Below are positions 17,043-30,103 of a DNA stretch of 64,000 nucleotides, piece by piece (position 1 is the stretch's first letter; each line of letters starts with the position of its first letter). A model generated the notes under the pieces. The model was not told where the DNA came from. It saw nothing but the letters and a program-made list of their open reading frames with translations, and did no database searches. Location of the stretch: contig CAZTOW010000004.1 in the NCBI GenBank assembly GCA_964615375.1, positions 1 through 64,000 of the forward strand, in the 5' to 3' direction. The position numbers and the translations under genes are program-made. The stretch is from CAZKWG01 sp964615375. Its GTDB lineage: Bacteria > Myxococcota_A > UBA796 > CAZKWG01.

Positions 17043-18956
17043 TCAGGACGGCATCTGCATGGGCATCTGCCGGAAGCGGATGCGGATGAACTCGGCGGGG
17101 TAGACCGGGCGGAACTGCACGTCCACCGTGAGGATCCCGGCGCGCACGTCGGGGTCGGGGTTGTTCTCCGAGTCGCACTGCACGGAGAAGGAGTCGCGCC
17201 AGCTCGCGCCGTCCAACATCCCGCGGTTGTGGAGCTGGTACAGGAAGGAGCTGATGGTGTCGGCCAGATCGCGGCGGGTGATCTGGTTGTTGGGCAGGAA
17301 GACCGCCCACTGCACGGCGTCGCGGATGCTGCGCTCCACGAAGAGGAAGAGGCGGCGCACGTTCACGTAGGTCCAGAGCGGATCGGAGGCGGTGGTGCGG
17401 GCTCCCCAGATGCGCACGCCGGCGTTGGGGCGGTGGCGGATGATGTTGAAGCCCTTGATGTTCAGGATTCCCTGCTCGCGGTCGGAGACGGCGGTGACCA
17501 GCTCGCTCACGCCGGCCATGGTCTCGTTGGCCGGGGCCTTGTGGACGCCGCCGCCCGCGCGCAGGTCGGTGTGGGCGATCACGCCCGCGACGTGGCCGGA
17601 GGGGGGCGCGATGACGTAGCGGTCATAAGGCCCTGTGCTGAGCGGGTTCTCCACGACCAGCCAGGGGCCGTAGGAGGCGCCGTAGCCCGTCTCGTCCCGA
17701 GGCACGGCGCGGTCGAGGATCTCGTCGCTGGCGTAGCCGGCGAAGCGCAGTTCGGTTGCGTCGGGGTAGGCGAGGGTCTGGAGCTCGGCGACCTCGTAGG
17801 GCGCGCCGCCGCGGGTCCAGCGGAAGTCGTCCACCGCCACGCCGCGGGGCTCGCGGGTCAGCAGGTAGCGGGGGGCCTCCATGACCGCGAACAGATCGCC
17901 GCGGCCCTTGGGTCCGGCGTACTCCAGGATCGCCTGCTGCCAGGCCAGGTCCAGGCCGGGGGCGGCCAGCATGGCCACCGCGCTGACGCCGTCATAGCTC
18001 TGCTCGAGGAAGCGGCGCTTGTTGGGGCCGCCCGCGCCGTGGGCCTGGATGGCCAGGCAGGGGTAGGCCGAGGTCCCGCCATTCTGGAAGAAGCCGGAGA
18101 GGGCGAGCTCGAGGCGCAGGAGGCCGGGCTGGCTGCGCAGCCAGCGGTCCCAGGCGGCGCGCACCTTGGGGTCCAGGGTGTCCCAGAGGGTGGTGGCGCG
18201 GGCCAGCGAGATGCCGCGGGCGTCCGCCATGATCTCCTTGAACAGCTTCTCGCCCAGCTCCTGACGCCAGGCGTGGTAGCCGTCCAGGCTGTGGATGACG
18301 CTGGCCGGGCCGGTGAGCGCCTCGTGCACGCGGTCCAGGTCCAGGGTGACCTGCTTCGCCTTGGCCGCCACGCAGGGCAGGCTGCCGCCGTGGACCACCT
18401 CGGCCTGCTGCGCGTAGCCGCTCAGGAGCTCGAAGACCTTGAGCTCGTCGGCGCCCCAGGCCAGCTCCCACTCCTTGGCCCCGGCGGGGGAGCTCCGCAC
18501 GCTCATGAAGGTGCGGCTGACGGGCATGCGGATGACGTCGCCCTTCTCCGAGACCAGGGTGACGGCCTCCTCGCCAGAGGGCGGGCGGATCTCCCAGCGG
18601 CCGGGCAGGGCGTCCTGCACCAGGGCGGCGAAGCGGCTGGACGCGGCGGGCTCGGCGGCGGGCTTGTCGGTCTTCTCGGCCTTCTCCGCCTTGTCGGCGC
18701 TCTTCTCGGCCTTGGGCGCGGGGTCGGGGCCGCCCAGGAGGGGGCGGAAGGCCAGCGCGCGGCTCCAGGCCACGCCGGGCACCTCCACGGGGCCAGGCAG
18801 GAAGATGCCGTCGGCGTCCCCGCGACCGGCCAGGAAGGTGGCGGGCAGGGTCAGGACGGCGACGAAGCCGGTGTCGGTGGTCGAGCTGGGCTGCACCGGG
18901 CGGGGGCCGCCGGTCACCTCCTCGATGTAGACTCCTGGGGTGCGGTACTCAGGCAT
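17043..18956 (-). CDS. Tail sheath protein
   Basis: A 637-aa protein. It opens with the sheath signature PEYRTPGVYIEEV. The C-terminal domain holds KGFNIIRHRPNAGVRIWGAR, the conserved TYVNVRRLFLFVERSI segment with VQWAVFLPNN, and the final PAEFIRIRF strand. A Lys/Ala/Glu-rich low-complexity linker (around KAEKSADKAEKAEKTDK) sits near residues 80-105. The protein would form the contractile sheath around the tube. It overlaps the 99-aa gene by 8 nt at its start. Length and motifs are typical of injection-system sheaths. Confidence 0.93.
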   Translation of the reverse strand: MPEYRTPGVYIEEVTGGPRPVQPSSTTDTGFVAVLTLPATFLAGRGDADGIFLPGPVEVPGVAWSRALAFRPLLGGPDPAPKAEKSADKAEKAEKTDKPAAEPAASSRFAALVQDALPGRWEIRPPSGEEAVTLVSEKGDVIRMPVSRTFMSVRSSPAGAKEWELAWGADELKVFELLSGYAQQAEVVHGGSLPCVAAKAKQVTLDLDRVHEALTGPASVIHSLDGYHAWRQELGEKLFKEIMADARGISLARATTLWDTLDPKVRAAWDRWLRSQPGLLRLELALSGFFQNGGTSAYPCLAIQAHGAGGPNKRRFLEQSYDGVSAVAMLAAPGLDLAWQQAILEYAGPKGRGDLFAVMEAPRYLLTREPRGVAVDDFRWTRGGAPYEVAELQTLAYPDATELRFAGYASDEILDRAVPRDETGYGASYGPWLVVENPLSTGPYDRYVIAPPSGHVAGVIAHTDLRAGGGVHKAPANETMAGVSELVTAVSDREQGILNIKGFNIIRHRPNAGVRIWGARTTASDPLWTYVNVRRLFLFVERSIRDAVQWAVFLPNNQITRRDLADTISSFLYQLHNRGMLDGASWRDSFSVQCDSENNPDPDVRAGILTVDVQFRPVYPAEFIRIRFRQMPMQMPS

Positions 18957-19248
18957 GACGATCCTCGGGGGTGGAGGCTGACCCCGGCCCCTTCGGGGTC
19001 GAGGCGGGGACTGCCGGCGGCGGGAAATGGACGATGACCATCCCGGCCACCGTGCGTTGGGCGACGGCGTGTCTGCAGGGTCCGAGCTCCTGCGAGATCT
19101 CCAGCGCCAGCAGGGGGCGGCGCAGCTTGCGGAGGGACTGACCGTAGAGCAGGCTCTGGGAGGGTCGGGCGGGCGCGCGGGTGCGGGCCACGGCGAGGCG
19201 GCAGCTTTGGGCGTAGGAGCGCTCGAGCGCAGACAGGCGCGGCCTCAT
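18949..19248 (-). CDS. 99-aa protein between spike and sheath genes
   Basis: ATG 19248 overlaps the spike stop (ATGA), and the stop at 18949 lies inside the start region of the sheath gene. The protein is basic and Ala/Leu-rich in its first half (LERSYAQSCRLAVARTRA, LLYGQSLRKLRRPLLALEIS), with a beta segment AGMVIVHFPPP and a Pro/Ser-rich tail. No family is recognised. Coupling on both sides makes a real gene likely; a role in sheath or spike loading is speculation. Confidence 0.6.
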   Translation of the reverse strand: MRPRLSALERSYAQSCRLAVARTRAPARPSQSLLYGQSLRKLRRPLLALEISQELGPCRHAVAQRTVAGMVIVHFPPPAVPASTPKGPGSASTPEDRHA

Positions 19249-19835
19249 TTGATCTTGACCTTCTGCCCGGACAGGGTGATCTCGCCGCCCGAGATCTCCA
19301 GCTTCGAGTCGCTCTTCAGCGTGATCTTGCTGTCGCCGGTGATCTCGATCTTGTCGGCCTGCACGAACAGCTTTGTGTTGGAGACGACGCGGACCTCCTT
19401 GTCGCCCTCGATCAGCACGGCCCCCTTGTCCTGGTCGAGGGTGACACACAGCTTGCCGTCGCCGCTCTTGAGCGTGATGGACTCGTGCCCGCTCTTGTCG
19501 GAAAACGAGAGCGTCTGGCCGGAGCGGGTGCGGATCTCCTTCGTGTTGTTCTTGCCGTCCTGATCGGGCTCCTTCGGCGGGCGGGCGGCGTTGTAGAGCG
19601 CGCCGAGCACGATCATCCCCTCGGGCCGCTCGTCGAGCCCGCGCAGCACCACGACCTCGTCCCCCTTCTCCGGGAGGAAGAGGTGCCCGGTCTGCGCTGA
19701 GGCCGTCGGCTGGATCACGCGCGTCCAGGGCAGCAGGTGGCGCTGCCCATAGCCCACGGTCTCCACCTGGATCCGGCCGAGCTTCGCCGGATCTTCGGTG
19801 GAGACGACGCGGCCGAACAGGATGAGCGCGCTCAT
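19245..19835 (-). CDS. gp5/VgrG-like spike (baseplate V) protein
   Basis: The first gene of the operon, 196 aa from ATG 19835. Residues ~1-85 form the gp5 OB-fold region (KLGRIQVETVGYGQRHLLPW, a GDEVVVLRGLDERPEGMIVLG core, the baseplate assembly V pattern). From ~95 on there is a run of short beta repeats (VLIEGDKEVRVV, ADKIEITGDSKITLKSDSK, GGEITLSGQKVKIK) expected to form a triangular beta-helix needle. The protein would pierce the target membrane. It is smaller than fused VgrG proteins because the hub is separate (12402-13532). Confidence 0.88.
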   Translation of the reverse strand: MSALILFGRVVSTEDPAKLGRIQVETVGYGQRHLLPWTRVIQPTASAQTGHLFLPEKGDEVVVLRGLDERPEGMIVLGALYNAARPPKEPDQDGKNNTKEIRTRSGQTLSFSDKSGHESITLKSGDGKLCVTLDQDKGAVLIEGDKEVRVVSNTKLFVQADKIEITGDSKITLKSDSKLEISGGEITLSGQKVKIK

Positions 19836-20314
19836 GACGGTCCTGGGAGGAGGTTCGTGCTCTCCGAAAGCAAGGCTCGTGCCAACCCTGCGCGTCGCTC
19901 GAAGACGGGCCTCCAAAGGCGCTCCATCCGTGGCTCCCAGGTGGAGCTCCCTGCGGCTCTCGCAGATGAGGTGTGCGGATCCTGCAGCAGATCCCCCTCC
20001 CCTCAAAGCTCCCAAGCTCCAAGCGCGCCCGATCCGCCCGCCCCGCCCCAGAGCGCTCACCGCGTCGGCCTCCGAGCCCTCTGAGTCTCTGTGGTTGATC
20101 GCCCGAAAGACCTGGGATCAGGTTGGGAATTCAGCCCGGCGGACAGACCTGATCGGGCGGTTCACCACAGAGACTCAGAGATCTCAGAGTTCGGCGCGAG
20201 AGAGGGCGTGGCGGGCTGGTTTCTTGTCGCCGCGCTCGAGGGGGGTGGTCGAGGGTCAGGGGGTCAGATCGTCGCTGGCACAGGTCTTGCTCTCTGGTCT
20301 CCCTCGGAGCGCGC
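19836..20314. other. Divergent intergenic region between CIS operon and surface island
   Basis: This 479-nt stretch separates the CIS operon start from the MYXO-CTERM protein gene. It must hold the CIS operon promoter and that of the MYXO-CTERM gene, but no confident -35/-10 pair was seen. Most of it is the inverted-repeat element at 20061-20199 and its flanks. A GGAG site at 20306-20309 precedes the next ATG by 5 nt. Confidence 0.5.
20061..20199. repeat. Long imperfect inverted-repeat element, copy 1
   Basis: The left arm (20061-20105, containing TGAGTCTCTGTGGTTGATCG) and the right arm (20154-20199, containing CACCACAGAGACTCAGAG) pair over most of their length. An inner stem pairs GATCAGGT (20116-20123) with ACCTGATC (20147-20154). 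The element could fold into a branched hairpin. A related copy lies at 32482-32620 and half a copy at 30015-30047. It is non-coding, function unknown. Confidence 0.7.
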
Positions 20315-23300
20315 ATGCCGATCGTCCCCTCCCCTGCCCTCGCCCTGCTGCTCGGACTGCTGGGCTCGACCGCTGCGTTCGCTGGAGAGTCGGACTTCTA
20401 CGCCTCGGATGACTGCGAGGAGGGGCTGCTCTATGTGCTGGAGGATGGGGTGGTCCAGACGGTGCTGATCGGCACCTACGATGACACCAGCGACTGCGCG
20501 GCGGACGAGATCGAGTACCGGCGGGATTATGACGGTGACGGGTATTCGACGGATCTGTACTGCTGCTTCGAGGGCGCTGACACGTGGCCGGAGGGCACGT
20601 ACACCTATGTGCCGGTGGTCTCGGGCTTCTCGGACCCCGACGAGGTGGATCGCGGGGACTGTGATGACGATGATGAAAATGCGTATCCGGACGCGCCGGA
20701 GGTCTGCGATGGCGCGCTCAACGACTGCCCGCTGGATGGCTCCAGCACGGACGCGCCCGATGATGAGGTGGACGACGACGGCGACGGATACGTGGACTGC
20801 GAGGTCTGGGTGGGGGACGATGAGGGCGTGCTGGGCGGGGATGACTGCGACGACGAGGACGAGAGCGTCTACCCGGGAGCCGAGGAGATCTGCGACGGCC
20901 TGCAGAATGACTGCGACAGCGACGACGGCGTCCCCGAGGACGAGGTGGACGACGACGGCGACGGATACGTGGACTGTGACGACTGGGAGGGCGAGGACGA
21001 GGACGTGCTGGGCGCGCTGGACTGCGACGACGAGGACGAGAGCGTCTACCCGGGAGCCGAGGAGATCTGTGACGGCAAGCTGAACGACTGCGACGAGGAT
21101 GAGCTGTCCACGGATGAGACCGACGAGGACGGCGACGGCTACGCCGCATGCGACGACTGGGCGGGTGACGCCAGCCTGGCGGGCGGGGACTGCGACGACG
21201 AGGACGCCGACACCGCCCCCGGCGCCGCCGCGCAGGAGCCCGATCTGTGCGCGAAGGACAGCGACGGGGACGGCTACGGTGACAGCGCCGCCGAGGGCGA
21301 GGTGGACGCGGGGACCGACTGCGACGACGACGACGACGAGGTCCACCCCGACCAGGACGAGGTCTGCGAGGACGGCGACCAGGTGGACACCGACTGCGAC
21401 GGCAGCGTGAACACCAGCGGCTGTGACGGCGACGACTGCGCGCTGGTCAGCGACGGCGTCATCACCGCCTACGAGGACGCCGACGGCGACGGCTACGCCA
21501 GCACGGAGGCCACGGAGCTCATCGAGGTCTGCGAGCGCATCGACGGCTACTCCGAGTCGCGCACGGACTGTGACGACACCGACGCGGGCGTGAACATCGA
21601 CGCCACGGAGAGCTGCGAGGACGACACGGACAACGACTGCGACGGGGAGATCGACGAGCAGGACGCCAGCGGCTGCAAGACGATGTATCGCGACATCGAC
21701 GGAGACGGCTACGGCGACTACGACGAGAGCGCCTGCCTCTGCGCGGACGACGACGGCGACGGCAGCCTGGACGGCGAGGTCTATGTGGCCCAGGGCGGCG
21801 ACTGCTACGACGGCGACGCGCAGAGCCACCCCGTGAGCTGCGAGGACGGCCTGGACAACGACGGCGACGGGCTCACCGACGCGCTCGACCCCGACTGCGA
21901 GGAGGAGCCCGGGCTGAGCGAGGACGGGCTCTCCCGCGAGGACGCGCTGGAGCGCCTGGACGGGCACGACAACGACTGCGACGGCGACATCCCCGCCATC
22001 GAGCTGGACTGCGACGAGGACGGCGCCCTCCCCGCCCTCCCGCTCCTGGCCAGCGCGGTCAGCAGCGCCGACGACGTGGGGCTGACCAGCTGCGGCGACC
22101 CGGACGCCACGACCACGATCACCTGCTGGGGCCTGGAGCTCACGCTGTCCTGCGATCTGGACGAGGACGGCGAGGGATCCGGGCTCTGGATCCTGGACTA
22201 CGACGCCAGCGACGACGGCTACGAGGGCCGCTTCGACGGCGGCGAGCGGGTCTACGAGGAGGGCGACATCACCGTCATCTCCGACGACTGCGACGACCTC
22301 TGCGCCCTGCGCAGCCCGGCCTTCACCGAGAGCTGCGATGGGCTGGACGACGACTGCAGCGGGACCGAGGGCGCCGACCAGGACGGGGACGGGCTCCCCG
22401 ACGCGCTCCAGACCGACGATGAGCCCGTGGCGGGCCTGGTCTCCGCGCTGGAGATCGACCTGGATCAGGACGGGTACCTGCCCTGCGCGGACTTCACCGG
22501 GGACGAGGAGGAGGTCTACGAGACGGACGCGAGCTGCGCGGACGTGGTGACCGAGGAGAGCGCGCTCTCCGACTGCGAGAACCGCTGCAGCCTCAGCTAC
22601 AGCGCCGCCAGCGAGCGCTGCGACGGCTTCACCAATGACTGCGACGGCGACGCGGAGGTCACCGACGAGGACGGCGACGGCTACGGCACCTGCGGGGCCT
22701 GGGGCGTGGACGGCGCCGACGACGGGGAGGAGGACATCTACATCCTGGCGTGGATGAGACAGGATGGGAGTAACAGCGGTTACACCGATGATACAGGCGA
22801 TACAGGTGATACAGGCGACGCACGTGATACAGGCGACACTGGAGCGAGCTCCGACGCCGTCCTCGCCGACATCGTCCCCCTCATCCTCCCCCGCGCCGAC
22901 GCCCCCGACTGTGACGCCCCGCTGCTGGGCCAGCTCTCCGTGCTCGTCGGCCCCGACACGCTGAGCGAGAGCCTGGACGCGGGCGACCCCACCGTGCTCC
23001 TGGCGGCCTGCTCGGCCCAGGGCGGGACCTGCGGCGTCGTGCGGCTGACCCTCTCGCCGGAGGTCGACGAGGAGACCGAGGAGACCTGGATCGACGAGGC
23101 CGTAGAGCTCGGCTTCGCCAACCCCAGCTGCCTGGCCCACCCCGAGCAGCGCGCCACCCGCACCGTCTGGAGCCGGGAGCGCATCCTGGCCGCCCGCCAC
23201 CTGGTGCTGGAGTGGGAGTGCCAGCGTCAGTTCGGGAAGGGCTGCGCCGAGGCCGACGCCGACCCCGAGCTCATCGACGGCTGGGACGAGATGGCCGACG

Positions 23301-23753
23301 CCACGGACGCGCTCAGCTCCGCCGCCTGGTGGTGGTGGATGGAGATCGACCGCTACGGGCCCGAGGCGATCACCGGCGGCACCGTCGGCGAGTGCTGGGG
23401 CGAGCCCGTGGACTTCGACCCCGAGACGCAGCCCACCGGGGGCGATTGCGCGGACGGCTCGAGCTCGGCGAGCCGCGATCAGGCCGAGGGACCCTGGGAT
23501 GTGGTCGGGCTGTATGCGGGCGAGGAGATCTCCTGCGACACCTGCACGGATGGCCTGGACAACAACTGTGACGGGAACACCGACTGCGCCGATCCGGCCT
23601 GCGCCCCCTGCTTCGTGGGCCAGGGCTTCGGCTGCGGGGGCGACGACGAGACGAGCTGCTCGGCCGTGGGCTGCACCGTCGCCAGCGCCCGCGAGGCCGG
23701 GCGGGGGCTGGCGCTGCTCCTGGTCGCGCTCGCGGCTCTCGGCCGCCGTCGCC

Positions 23754-23773
<20 letters not shown>
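20315..23773 (+). CDS. Secreted MopE-repeat protein with MYXO-CTERM tail
   Basis: A 1152-aa protein with ATG 20315 and GGAG 5 nt upstream. A signal peptide (LALLLGLLGSTAAFAG) is followed by at least seven Asp-rich MopE/thrombospondin-3-like modules of the type DCDDEDESVYPGAEEICDG with DGDGYxD loops, expected to bind Ca2+ or Cu. A tandem Asp-Thr-Gly tract lies near residues 826-843. A less repetitive C-terminal domain (~850-1110) precedes a MYXO-CTERM-like tail: Cys patch SCSAVGC, hydrophobic LALLLVALAALG, then RRR. It is probably displayed on the outer surface. The 3' end overlaps the convergent gene by 20 nt. Confidence 0.88.
22790..22843 (+). repeat. Six 9-bp tandem units encoding Asp-Thr-Gly-type repeats
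   Basis: The unit GATACAGGC (or GATACAGGT) recurs in phase with two diverged units, inside the MYXO-CTERM gene. Codons GAT and ACA are rare in the surrounding GC-rich gene, so the tract stands out in composition and could vary in length by slippage. Confidence 0.65.
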
Positions 23774-27524
<3,751 letters not shown>

Positions 27525-27671
27525 GCGGGCTCCTGGGGAGATCCCAGGGGAGGCATGCAAGATTCGTGCTGTTGGTGAAGGTGGGGCGAAGTCGGCGTCG
27601 GATCGTGCTCGAGCGCCGTGAAGATGCAGATCCCGCAGCGAGGGCGTGCGGATTCCGCATGGGAGGACAGG

Positions 27672-29471
27672 TCAGGGGCCGTAGGTGCCGTCGAAGAAGA
27701 CGCCGCCGCCGAGGATGAGGTAGGCGGCGCCGGCGTCTGTGCCCGCTTCGTCGTCGTAGGGGGAGCCGATGAGGAGGTCGGGGAGGCCGTCCGAGTTGAT
27801 GTCGCCTGCGGAGGACACGGCGTAGCCCGCTTGATCGTACAGATTCGGCCCTTCAAAGACCGTGTTCAGGTCTGCATATTCTGCACTACCCTCCATCGGC
27901 CCATCGATGAGCGCGGCAGCACCACGATAGTCGGAGAGAGATTCACCAGGGTCTCGTGTGTCCGTACGATTTGAGGCGCCGATCAAGACGTCAGAGTACC
28001 CATCCAAATCCATATCACCGGCACTCGCAACTGAGGCCCCTACCCAGGCGTACTCATCTCCAATCCAGCTTGCTTCAGCGGAGGACATGCTACGATCCGC
28101 GCCTGGGGGTCCGAGGAAGAGCGAGGCCCTCCCGCTCGCGTCCCGAAAACCACTGTAGTACGTGGTGCCCACCAGCAGATCCGGGTATCCGTCCCCGTTC
28201 GTGTCGCCAGCCCCGCTCAGATCCATCTCAGGTCCAGCGTCCGTTGTGCCCACCAGCTTCATGTCCGCGTCCGCCAGCGAGCGCGAACCCTCGGCAGGAC
28301 CGAGCACCACATAGGCCGCGCCCGCGTTCTGTCCTCCTTCACACTGCCCCCACGACGCGACGAAGAGGTCATCAAGGCCATCCCCGTCCAGGTCGCCGAC
28401 CTCACCAAAGCGAATACCGGCGGCGTCCTGGGAGTTTTCGCCGGTCAGGAGGCCGTCCGCATCCGACAGCGACCGATCCTCGCTCAGCGGCCCATACACG
28501 ACATAGGCCGCGCCGACCGCGAAGCCCTCGGGGGCATCGTCATAGTCGTACTCGACCGACGGGCAGGCCCCCTCGGTGCTGTTCGTGAACGCGCCGCCGT
28601 ATAACGGCGCCCCCACGACCAGATCCTGCCATCCGTCACCGTTCAGATCCCCCGGCACCACCCCGGCCTGACCGGCGTTGTCGTCCATGTCGTCGTAGAG
28701 CTCGCTGAGGTCATAGGTGTAGCTGCTCGTCATCGCGGGATAGTCGTCCAGCGCCACCTCTCCTGTCAGGGGAGCGTCCAGGATCCAGGCGCCGTGGTGC
28801 TCTTCACCGTCGAGCGCGACCAGATCGTCCAGGCCGTCCAGGTCCAGGTCACCTGCGGGGATGGTGATGGCGGCGATCTGGGCGGTGGCGTCTGCCAGGC
28901 TGGCGCGGTCGGTGATGGCTCCCTCCAGGAGGGCGAATCCATTCTCCGCTGCAGTCGAGACGAGAAGGTCCTTGCGACCATCACCGTTGGTGTCGCCTGC
29001 GACGTGCAGGTCGCTGCCCGCGCGCCAGGCCGGGGTCGCGCCGAGCAGCTTCACCTCCGCCGCAGAGAGCTGAAAGGGCCCGCCGGGGTCGCAGGCCGCC
29101 GCCGCGAGCGCACCATCAGCGTCCAGACAGTCGTTGGGGCGACCGTCCATACAAACCTCGGGCGCCGCTGGATAGACGCTCGGGTCCGCGTCGTCACAGT
29201 CCTCCGCCCGCGCCGCCCATCCCTCAGACGCCGCGCAGGACCACTTCGTACCCAGACCGGCGTCACCGTAGCCGTCGCCGTCGCCGTCTACGTACCAGAG
29301 GGTCGGGATGCACGGCTCCCGGTCCTCAGGAGCGGCCGTGTCCTCTTGCGTGTCCGTCTGCGTCTCCGTGTCCCGTCGTGCTCTCGGCTTGCCGGCCTCG
29401 ACACAGCCCCCGAGCGTGAGGTTGAGGGTGATCCAGCCCAGAGCTCGCGGGCGTATGGGGAGAGTTGCCAT
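27672..29471 (-). CDS. FG-GAP beta-propeller lipoprotein with one MopE module
   Basis: A 599-aa protein. ATG 29471 is preceded by GAGGAG at 7 nt, and LTLGGC forms a lipobox. After a Thr/Glu-rich linker comes one MopE module (DCDDADPSVYPAAPEVCMDG). FG-GAP/VCBS repeats follow with DLDGDGLDDLF, DTNGDGYPDLLVG and DMDLDGYSDVLIGAS calcium loops, forming an integrin-alpha-like propeller. It is likely outer-membrane anchored and extracellular. It is transcribed in the same direction as the 1256-aa lipoprotein, with a 147-nt gap in which nothing else was seen. Confidence 0.87.
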   Translation of the reverse strand: MATLPIRPRALGWITLNLTLGGCVEAGKPRARRDTETQTDTQEDTAAPEDREPCIPTLWYVDGDGDGYGDAGLGTKWSCAASEGWAARAEDCDDADPSVYPAAPEVCMDGRPNDCLDADGALAAAACDPGGPFQLSAAEVKLLGATPAWRAGSDLHVAGDTNGDGRKDLLVSTAAENGFALLEGAITDRASLADATAQIAAITIPAGDLDLDGLDDLVALDGEEHHGAWILDAPLTGEVALDDYPAMTSSYTYDLSELYDDMDDNAGQAGVVPGDLNGDGWQDLVVGAPLYGGAFTNSTEGACPSVEYDYDDAPEGFAVGAAYVVYGPLSEDRSLSDADGLLTGENSQDAAGIRFGEVGDLDGDGLDDLFVASWGQCEGGQNAGAAYVVLGPAEGSRSLADADMKLVGTTDAGPEMDLSGAGDTNGDGYPDLLVGTTYYSGFRDASGRASLFLGPPGADRSMSSAEASWIGDEYAWVGASVASAGDMDLDGYSDVLIGASNRTDTRDPGESLSDYRGAAALIDGPMEGSAEYADLNTVFEGPNLYDQAGYAVSSAGDINSDGLPDLLIGSPYDDEAGTDAGAAYLILGGGVFFDGTYGP

Positions 29472-29676
29472 GGATACGCTCCTCGGAGGTGTTCTCGAAC
29501 GCGCCGACGTCAAGGTGCTCGTCGCAGACGCCGTCGAAGTCTGCCCTTATGCTCAGCCAGTCGCCGTCCATCCCTGCGCTGAAGTCAGGATCGCCCTGAC
29601 CGATGCAGATGGAGTGTAGTTCGATATCATACGGGTGCGGCTCCTTTACGACGCCGAAAGCGCCATCGAATTGCAG
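29472..29676 (-). pseudogene. Possible relic of a secreted acidic protein
   Basis: Upstream of the FG-GAP gene on the same strand, a frame opens right after a TAG at 29677-29679 and has no plausible start for its first 35 codons. Its translation is protein-like and acidic (FGVVKEPHPYDIELHSICIG, GDPDFSAGMDGDWLSI, DFDGVCDEHLDVGAF), similar in composition to the surface proteins here. It runs on into the FG-GAP gene without a stop of its own. It may be the 3' remnant of a gene cut by the inverted-repeat element at 29683-29800. Low confidence. Confidence 0.28.
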
Positions 29677-29682
29677 CTATCG

Positions 29683-29800
29683 TCCTCCTCCCGCGCCAGC
29701 GGGGGGAGGTGGCCCGGAGGGCCGGAGGGGGGACTCCGACACGAACTTCCCCCCTCCGCCGGCTTCGCCGGCACCTCCCCCCGCTGACGCGGGAGGAGGA
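29683..29800. repeat. 118-bp inverted-repeat element
   Basis: The 28-nt arms (29683-29710 and 29773-29800) are reverse complements with a single mismatch; the left arm contains CCTCCTCCCGCGCCAGCGG. Internal GC-rich segments (CCGGAGGGCCGGAGG, GCCGGCTTCGCCGGC) form further stems. This looks like a dispersed intergenic repeat or small non-autonomous element rather than a simple terminator. The rest of 29801-30103 is AT-richer non-coding sequence with no gene recognised. Confidence 0.7.
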
Positions 29801-29911
29801 TGGTTGGGCAGGCGCCTTTGGTCCGACCAACCACATCGACGCAGAAGAACCACATCCATAGCATACGATAGACTTCCCCATGTAAACTTGAAGTCACGGA
29901 CCAAGAAAAAA

Positions 29912-29924
29912 CTAGTGTAACTAG
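29912..29924. other. CTAG-N5-CTAG motif, copy b
   Basis: CTAG, TGTAA, CTAG. The symmetry extends outward to AAACTAG...CTAGTTT (29909-29927). It lies in the AT-rich gap before the 763-aa lipoprotein gene. Confidence 0.5.
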
Positions 29925-30014
29925 TTTATCGTCGCACCCACCATCCCCGCTCCACAGCTCCAAGCTGCCCTGTAAGCGCGTCCGATCCGCCCGCACCCGC
30001 CACCGACCCCTGCC

Positions 30015-30047
30015 CGCGTCGACCTCCGCGCTCTCCGCGCTCGAAGC
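30015..30047. repeat. Half copy of the 20.1/32.5-kb repeat element
   Basis: CGCGTCGACCTCC is shared with the left arm at 32482, and the sequence just upstream (CGATCCGCCCGC) is shared with the flank of the 20061 copy. No right arm is present. Its CTCTCCGCGCTCGAAGC also recurs at 49711-49727, at the start of the deacetylase-like lipoprotein gene. Confidence 0.4.
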
Positions 30048-30103
30048 CCCTCCCCCACCCTCCTCCCCCAGGGTAGATCCCCCGCAGCCCAGGAGGCCCC
30101 CCG

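Noticed and set aside
1..19835. Prophage or type VI secretion interpretation of the tail cluster
   Set aside because: No capsid, portal, terminase, integrase or lysis genes are visible, and no TssJ/TssL/TssM/TssB/TssC/ClpV-type proteins were recognised; the gene set is of the Afp/PVC-like class.
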